Shown in pieces: positions 5,143 to 9,307 of a DNA stretch of 9,307 nt. A model generated the notes under the pieces. That model saw only the letters and a program-made list of their open reading frames with translations, was not told where the DNA came from and did not search any database. Numbering within the stretch: the first letter of the stretch is position 1; every line of letters starts with the position of its first letter. The stretch is from an uncultured Adlercreutzia sp. GTDB lineage: Bacteria; Actinomycetota; Coriobacteriia; Coriobacteriales; Eggerthellaceae. The stretch lies in contig CABSMC010000088.1 in NCBI GenBank assembly GCA_902478715.1, forward strand, positions 1 through 9,307. Direction: 5' to 3'. Made by a program: the position numbers and the translations under genes.

Positions 5143-6393
5143 ATGAGCGATCAAAACCAATGGCAGAACGCCGCCTGGGGCGCACCGCAGGAGGGCGCCC
5201 CGTCTTCGGGCGGCGCGTCGGCTGGGCAGGGGCAGGGCGCCCCATCGCAGCAGGCCGCTCCCCAGCCTCCCTATCAGGTGGCTCCGCAGCCGCAGGCGCA
5301 GGCAAATCCCTACGGCTACGCCGCTGCCCAGCCGCGTCCGACTGCCGCCTGCGCCGCCCAGTCTCAAGCCGCTTACGCCGCGCAGCCCCAGTCGCAGCCG
5401 GCTGCCGCCTACGCGGCGCCGGCCCAGGCTCCCTACGGCACCGCGGCTGGGGCCGTCCCGGCCCAGCAGCCCAAACGGCGCGGTTGGATTGTCGGTCTGG
5501 CCGCCGTGCTGACGGTGCTCATCTTGGGGGTGGCCACCATCGGGTCGTGCACCTCGGTGTTCACCAGTTCCATGGGGGCCTTCTCCTACGAGTCGCCCTC
5601 CTGGGCCGACACGGTTACCGGAGACACCGTGGGCATCATCAACATCAGCGGCACCATCCAGTACGACGGCACCACCTCAAGCCCCGAGGGGCTTAAAAGC
5701 CAGTTGGACGCCGCCGAGCAGAACCCGCATATCAAGGCGGTCGTGCTGCGCGTGAACTCCGGCGGAGGCGTGGCCACGGCCGGCGAGGAGATGAGCACCT
5801 ACATCCGCGACTTCTCCAAGCCCGTGGTGGTCTCGAGCGCCTCCATCAACGCGAGTGCCGCCTACATGATCTCGTCCCAGGCCGACTACATTTTCACGGA
5901 CAAGACGACCTCCATCGGCTCCATCGGCGTCATCATGTCGGTGACCGACCTGTCGGGGCTCTACGAGAAGCTGGGCATCTCCGTCGAGAACATCACCTCG
6001 GCCGACGCCAAGGACTCCGGCGCCGGCAACCGCCCGCTCACCGAGGAGGAGCGCGCCTGGTACCAGGATCAGGTGGATCAGATCAACGAGGTGTTCATCA
6101 ACTTCGTCGCCGAGGGCCGCGACATGCCGGTGGAAGACGTGCGCGCGCTGGCCACGGGCCTTACGTTCACCGGCATGGACGCCGTGGAAAACGGGCTGGC
6201 CGACGAGTTGGGCACCCAAGAGGCCGCCGTGGCGAAGGCCTGCGAGCTGGCCGGTATCGCCGATGCTGATACCGTGTATCTGCAGTCGTCCACGAGCGAT
6301 TTGTCGCGCCTTCTGGATATCATGGGCACCGAAGATTCGCTGGATGTTTCCGGGACACTGAAGGAGTTGGAGAACCGTGTCGGACTTGAATAG
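5143..6393 (+). CDS. sppA: Signal peptide peptidase SppA-type membrane serine protease
   Basis: A membrane-anchored S49-family protease that degrades leftover signal peptides and membrane-protein remnants. At 416 residues it matches the short Gram-positive form plus an extension. Residues 1-110 are a Pro/Gln/Ala/Tyr-rich, uncharged, presumably cytoplasmic tail. KRR (111-113) and a hydrophobic helix (114-135) form the single membrane anchor. The protease domain runs from about 160 to 370. Ser238 in NASAAY is the likely nucleophile and Lys290 in SADAKDSG the likely base; the spacing of 52 residues equals that of the Ser147/Lys199 dyad of B. subtilis SppA. SIGSIGV (257-263) is the usual family motif. 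One oddity is NSGGG (205-209) where the family usually has NSPGG. An SD-like AAGAGG lies upstream; the gene is 33 bases after rho, and its end overlaps metG by 17 bases. Confidence 0.9.
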   Translation: MSDQNQWQNAAWGAPQEGAPSSGGASAGQGQGAPSQQAAPQPPYQVAPQPQAQANPYGYAAAQPRPTAACAAQSQAAYAAQPQSQPAAAYAAPAQAPYGTAAGAVPAQQPKRRGWIVGLAAVLTVLILGVATIGSCTSVFTSSMGAFSYESPSWADTVTGDTVGIINISGTIQYDGTTSSPEGLKSQLDAAEQNPHIKAVVLRVNSGGGVATAGEEMSTYIRDFSKPVVVSSASINASAAYMISSQADYIFTDKTTSIGSIGVIMSVTDLSGLYEKLGISVENITSADAKDSGAGNRPLTEEERAWYQDQVDQINEVFINFVAEGRDMPVEDVRALATGLTFTGMDAVENGLADELGTQEAAVAKACELAGIADADTVYLQSSTSDLSRLLDIMGTEDSLDVSGTLKELENRVGLE

Positions 6394-8398
6394 CAGAGAG
6401 CGGGTCGAGTGGCCCGCCCGCGCCGTGGTGACGGCGGGCATGCCCTATGGGAACAAGCCCTTGCACTTCGGCCACATCGGCGGCGTGTTCGTGCCCGCCG
6501 ACGCCTTCGCGCGCTTTCTGCGCGACCGCATCGGCGCCGAGAACGTCCGTTTCGTCTCCGGTACCGACTGCTTCGGCAGCCCCATCAACGAGGGCTACCG
6601 CAAATTGGTGGAGGCCGGCGAGTTCGACGGCACCATCGCCGACTACGTGCTCGCCAACCACGAGCGCCAGAAGGCGACCCTCGAGGCCTTCCAGGTGAGC
6701 CTGGACATCTACGAGGGCAGCGGCATCGGGCACGCAGGCGACGTGCACCAGATGATCTCCGACCAGTTCATCGAGCGCCTGCACGAGAGCGGCCACTTGA
6801 AGCTGGACTCCACCCTGCAGTTCTACGACGCTAAGGCCGGCACCTTCCTGAACGGCCGCCAGGTGCAGGGCCACTGCCCCGTGCAGGGCTGCAAGTCGGA
6901 GCACGCCTATGCCGACGAGTGCGATCTGGGACATCAGTACGCGCCGGTGGACCTCATCGCCCCGGTGTCCACGCTCACGGGCACCGTCCCCGAGATGCGC
7001 CCGGTGGAGAACTGGTACTTCGATCTGCCCGGGTTCGAGGACTTCCTGAAGGGCTACGTGCGCGAGCTTGAGGCTGACGACGAGGTGCGCCCGGTGGTGA
7101 CCAAGGCCATCGCCGAGTTTCTGGCGCCGCCCGTGATCTTCGTGAAGAACGAGCACTTGGAAGAGTACGAGGCCATGGCCGCCGAGCTGCCGCCCCACGA
7201 GTTCCGTCCCGCCGAGGGGAACAAGCAATCCTTCGAGATAGAGTTCGCCTCCATCGGCGAGCGCGATCGGGCCCGCGACGCGCTGGCCGCGGCAGGCCTA
7301 CGCTTCCGCACCTCGAAGACGCTCGTGCCCTTCCGCATCACCGGCAACATCGAATGGGGCGTGCGCGCTCCCGTCATCGACGGCGTGGAGGGGCTCACGG
7401 TGTGGTGCTGGCCCGAATCGCTGTGGGCGCCCATCTCGTTCACCATCACGATCAACGACGAGCAGGGGATGCCGCGCACGAGCTGGCGCGACTTCTGGTG
7501 CTCCGACGACGCTCGGGTCTACCAGTTCATCGGCCAGGACAACCTGTACTTCTACGGTGTGGCCCAGCCGGCGCTGTGGGAGGCTCTGCGCCCCGGCGGC
7601 CTGTTCGCCGAGGGCCCCGACTCCCAGATGCGCCAGACCACGCTCGTGGCGAACCATCATATGCTCTTCGGGAAGAAGAAGGCCTCCTCGTCGGGTGCGG
7701 TGAAGCCGCCCACGGGCGAAGAGCTGCTGGAGCACTACACGCCCGAGCAGCTGCGCGCCCACTTCCTGGCGCTCGGGCTCGACCAGAAATCCGTCGGCTT
7801 TTCCCCGAAGCCCTTCGACCCGGACCCGGCCAAGCGCGACGATCCGCGCTACGCCGATCCGGTGCTCAAGGAGGGGGCGCTGCTCACCAATGTGTTCAAC
7901 CGGCTCGCCCGCAGCTGCTTCTACGAGGCGCAGAAGAACTTCGACGGCTGCATGCCTTTGGGCGCCGTGACGCCCGAGGTGCGTCGCCGCGCCTTCGAGG
8001 CGCTGCTCGACTACGAGGAGCGCATGCACAAGGTGGAGCTGCACCGGGTGATGTCGGTGTGCGACGAGTTCATCCGTTGGTCGAACAAGTGGTGGGCCGA
8101 CGGCATCAAGGCCGCCGAGGCGTCTGAGGATGCGGATGCGCGCCGCCAGGTGCTGGTGGACTCGTTCTACCTGCTGCGCGTGGCCTGCCTGCTCATGCAT
8201 CCCGTCGTGCCCGTGGGCTGCGAGAAGATCTGCGACTACCTGAGCTTCGACTTCGGTGACTTCTTCAGCTGGAACTACGATTTCGATTCCAACGACGAAT
8301 TGTGCCCGGCCATCGAGATCGACGCCGGCGCCCACCGCATCCACGAGCTCCCTCCGCGCTTCGATTTCTTCCGCAAGCACGAGAGCCAGTACAAGTAA
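6377..8398 (+). CDS. metG: Methionyl-tRNA synthetase, divergent form
   Basis: A class I aminoacyl-tRNA synthetase, 673 residues, predicted to charge tRNA-Met in the cytoplasm. The N-terminal Rossmann fold begins AGMPYGNKPLHFGHIGG, with the HIGH signature read as HFGH (30-33). A zinc-knuckle-like region has Cys168, Cys172 and Cys182 with His186. About 60-70 extra residues (roughly 250-315) interrupt the catalytic core. The second signature KMSKS appears as KASSS (435-439). By eye, the VWxDAPIGY region reads VWCWPESLW (342-350) and GKD reads GQD (386-388). The C-terminal helical anticodon-binding domain has NVFNRLARS (505-513) and ends LPPRFDFFRKH; there is no appended tRNA-binding EMAP domain. 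GTG at 6377 has GGAG four bases upstream and lies inside the sppA end. The fold call is firm; because several motif residues differ, a paralogue with altered role is possible. Confidence 0.8.
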   Translation: MSDLNSRERVEWPARAVVTAGMPYGNKPLHFGHIGGVFVPADAFARFLRDRIGAENVRFVSGTDCFGSPINEGYRKLVEAGEFDGTIADYVLANHERQKATLEAFQVSLDIYEGSGIGHAGDVHQMISDQFIERLHESGHLKLDSTLQFYDAKAGTFLNGRQVQGHCPVQGCKSEHAYADECDLGHQYAPVDLIAPVSTLTGTVPEMRPVENWYFDLPGFEDFLKGYVRELEADDEVRPVVTKAIAEFLAPPVIFVKNEHLEEYEAMAAELPPHEFRPAEGNKQSFEIEFASIGERDRARDALAAAGLRFRTSKTLVPFRITGNIEWGVRAPVIDGVEGLTVWCWPESLWAPISFTITINDEQGMPRTSWRDFWCSDDARVYQFIGQDNLYFYGVAQPALWEALRPGGLFAEGPDSQMRQTTLVANHHMLFGKKKASSSGAVKPPTGEELLEHYTPEQLRAHFLALGLDQKSVGFSPKPFDPDPAKRDDPRYADPVLKEGALLTNVFNRLARSCFYEAQKNFDGCMPLGAVTPEVRRRAFEALLDYEERMHKVELHRVMSVCDEFIRWSNKWWADGIKAAEASEDADARRQVLVDSFYLLRVACLLMHPVVPVGCEKICDYLSFDFGDFFSWNYDFDSNDELCPAIEIDAGAHRIHELPPRFDFFRKHESQYK

Positions 8399-8401
8399 GA
8401 A

Positions 8402-8417
8402 CCAGCCGGTTGGCTGG
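8402..8417 (+). terminator. Hairpin just after metG, weak intrinsic terminator candidate
   Basis: CCAGCC (8402-8407) pairs perfectly with GGCTGG (8412-8417) around a GGTT loop, three bases after the metG stop. The following bases are only moderately T-rich (ACTTTCTTT at 8426-8434) and begin several bases late, so termination may be partial. It marks the likely end of the tal-rho-sppA-metG unit, ahead of the rpsB promoter. Confidence 0.4.
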
Positions 8418-8444
8418 CTGAACGTACTTTCTTTGCGCAATCCC

Positions 8445-8472
8445 TTGCATTGGCGGGGGATTGTGCTATTTT
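8445..8472 (+). promoter_or_regulatory. Extended -10 promoter for rpsB
   Basis: TTGCAT (8445-8450) and TATTTT (8467-8472) are 16 bases apart, and TGC directly before the -10 supplies an extended TGn element. The surroundings are AT-rich compared with the neighbouring genes. The predicted start near 8479 leaves a leader of about 135 bases before rpsB. A strong promoter is expected for a ribosomal protein gene. Confidence 0.6.
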
Positions 8473-8483
8473 AGACAGGCTGT

Positions 8484-8571
8484 CTTCGCAGGCGTGCGAT
8501 GGGCAGCGGCAACTATCACACATGCTCGGGCGACCGAACTTCGCGAGTGGCCACCGGAAAAGGCTGCGAAG
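8484..8571 (+). promoter_or_regulatory. Structured 5' leader of rpsB, possible S2 autoregulatory element
   Basis: CTTCGCAG (8484-8491) is perfectly complementary to CTGCGAAG (8564-8571), closing a 72-base domain. Inside it, TCGG (8526-8529) and CCGA (8534-8537) form a small stem capped by GCGA, a GNRA-type tetraloop. A further small hairpin, CCTC/GAGG at 8583-8595, lies just before the ribosome binding site. Ribosomal protein leaders often bind their own product; rpsB is autoregulated in E. coli. Whether this leader binds S2 is inference. Confidence 0.4.
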
Positions 8572-8614
8572 GAGCGGGATGACCTCGGGCAGAGGACTAA
8601 CGAATGGAGTGATC

Positions 8615-9307
8615 ATGACGAAAGTCAGCATTACCACGCTGCTCGATGCCGGTGCGCACTTCGGGCATCAGACCCGCCGCTGGAACCCGAAGATGAAGCC
8701 GTACATCTTCGGCAATCGCGGCGACATCTACATCATCGACCTCAAGCAGACCCTCTACGGGCTCGACGCCGCCTACACCTTCGTGAGCAACCTCACCCGC
8801 AAGGGCGGCACCGTGCTGTTCGTGGGCACCAAGAAGCAGGCCCAGGAGGCCGTCTCCGAGGCCGCCAACCGCTGCGGCATGCCCTATGTGAACGCCCGCT
8901 GGCTCGGCGGTATGCTCACCAACTTCGCCACCATCCGCACCCGCGTGAAGCGCATGGAGGAGCTGGAGGCCATGGACGCCGACGGCCGCATGGCGCTGCT
9001 TCCCAAGAAGGAGCAGATCCTGCTGCACAAGGAGCTCGCGAAGCTGCAGACCAACCTCAACGGCATCCGCAACATGAAGAAGGTGCCCGACGCCATCTTC
9101 GTGATCGACACCAACCGCGAGGGCATCGCCCTGCACGAGGCCCATCGCCTCGACATCCCCGTGGTGGGCACGCTGGACACCAACTGCGATCCGGACGACG
9201 TGGATTACGGCATTCCGGCCAACGACGACGCCATCCGCTCGGTGCGCCTTCTGGCCGACTTCATGGCCGACGCCGTCATCGCCGGCACCGGTGCCGACGT
9301 GACCGCC
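8615..9307 (+). CDS. rpsB: Small ribosomal subunit protein S2, 3' end beyond window
   Basis: The S2 protein of the 30S subunit, needed for assembly and for joining of S1-type functions and mRNA. Visible are 231 codons from ATG at 8615; the frame is open to the window edge. Family signatures are present: LLDAGAHFGHQTRRWNPKM (9-27), GTKKQAQ (71-77), YVNARWLGGMLTNF (91-104), PDAIFVIDTNREG (158-170), and DIPVVGTLDTNCDPD (180-194). S2 proteins are usually about 230-270 residues, so only a short C-terminal tail is missing. GGAG at 8606-8609 sits five bases before the ATG. It has its own promoter and leader and is separate from metG. In most bacteria tsf follows; that cannot be seen here. Confidence 0.97.
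   Translation, partial: MTKVSITTLLDAGAHFGHQTRRWNPKMKPYIFGNRGDIYIIDLKQTLYGLDAAYTFVSNLTRKGGTVLFVGTKKQAQEAVSEAANRCGMPYVNARWLGGMLTNFATIRTRVKRMEELEAMDADGRMALLPKKEQILLHKELAKLQTNLNGIRNMKKVPDAIFVIDTNREGIALHEAHRLDIPVVGTLDTNCDPDDVDYGIPANDDAIRSVRLLADFMADAVIAGTGADVTA

Noticed and set aside
4198..5367. 389-residue minus-strand open frame opposite rho
   Set aside because: No domain, no ribosome binding site pattern of note, and it covers the conserved Rho ATPase core.
5536..5553. IGSC at the end of the SppA membrane helix as a lipoprotein cleavage site
   Set aside because: The local pattern fits a loose lipobox, but the hydrophobic segment is preceded by about 110 residues, which is not a lipoprotein signal peptide.
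7298..8440. 380-residue minus-strand open frame opposite metG
   Set aside because: Shadow of the GC-rich coding strand with no family resemblance.

Overview
The window is high-GC bacterial chromosome with strong Shine-Dalgarno sites, GTG starts and tight gene packing. The long Ala/Pro/Arg-rich N-terminal extension of Rho and the overall gene style suggest an actinobacterium. A gut coriobacterial lineage (Eggerthella/Gordonibacter/Adlercreutzia-like) is my best guess; it rests on impression, not on a marker-gene comparison. No phage, transposon, CRISPR array, tRNA or rRNA is visible, so this looks like core chromosome.

Left part (1-2138): a minus-strand EamA/DMT-type membrane transporter (105-1064) faces away from a plus-strand LysR-type regulator (1254-2138). 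The 189-base gap between them holds a TTGACA promoter and two near-perfect dyads, one of them an exact T-N11-A LysR box. This is the classic layout of a LysR regulator controlling itself and a divergent exporter.

Middle part (2139-8398): a likely co-transcribed run of four genes, tal (transaldolase), rho (termination factor), sppA (membrane signal peptide peptidase) and metG (divergent methionyl-tRNA synthetase). tal and rho overlap by 4 bases (ATGA), rho and sppA are 33 bases apart, and sppA and metG overlap by 17 bases. A 284-base gap with no gene precedes tal. It carries a candidate promoter and a C-rich, G-poor stretch that looks like a Rho utilisation site, which fits autogenous control of rho. 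A tal-like gene near rho is also known in Bacillus subtilis, so the pairing may be old.

Right part (8399-9307): a hairpin after metG, then an extended -10 promoter, an approximately 135-base structured leader and rpsB (ribosomal protein S2), which runs off the right edge near its natural end.

The points most worth a second look are the intrinsically disordered N-terminal third of Rho (AT-hook-like motif, duplicated basic module, Asn/Gln tract encoded by CAGAAC hexamers), the possible rut site in front of rho, and the departures from canonical MetRS motifs in the metG product. The rpsB leader and the LysR-exporter operator region also deserve checking. I see no clear evidence of a wholly new multi-gene system here.
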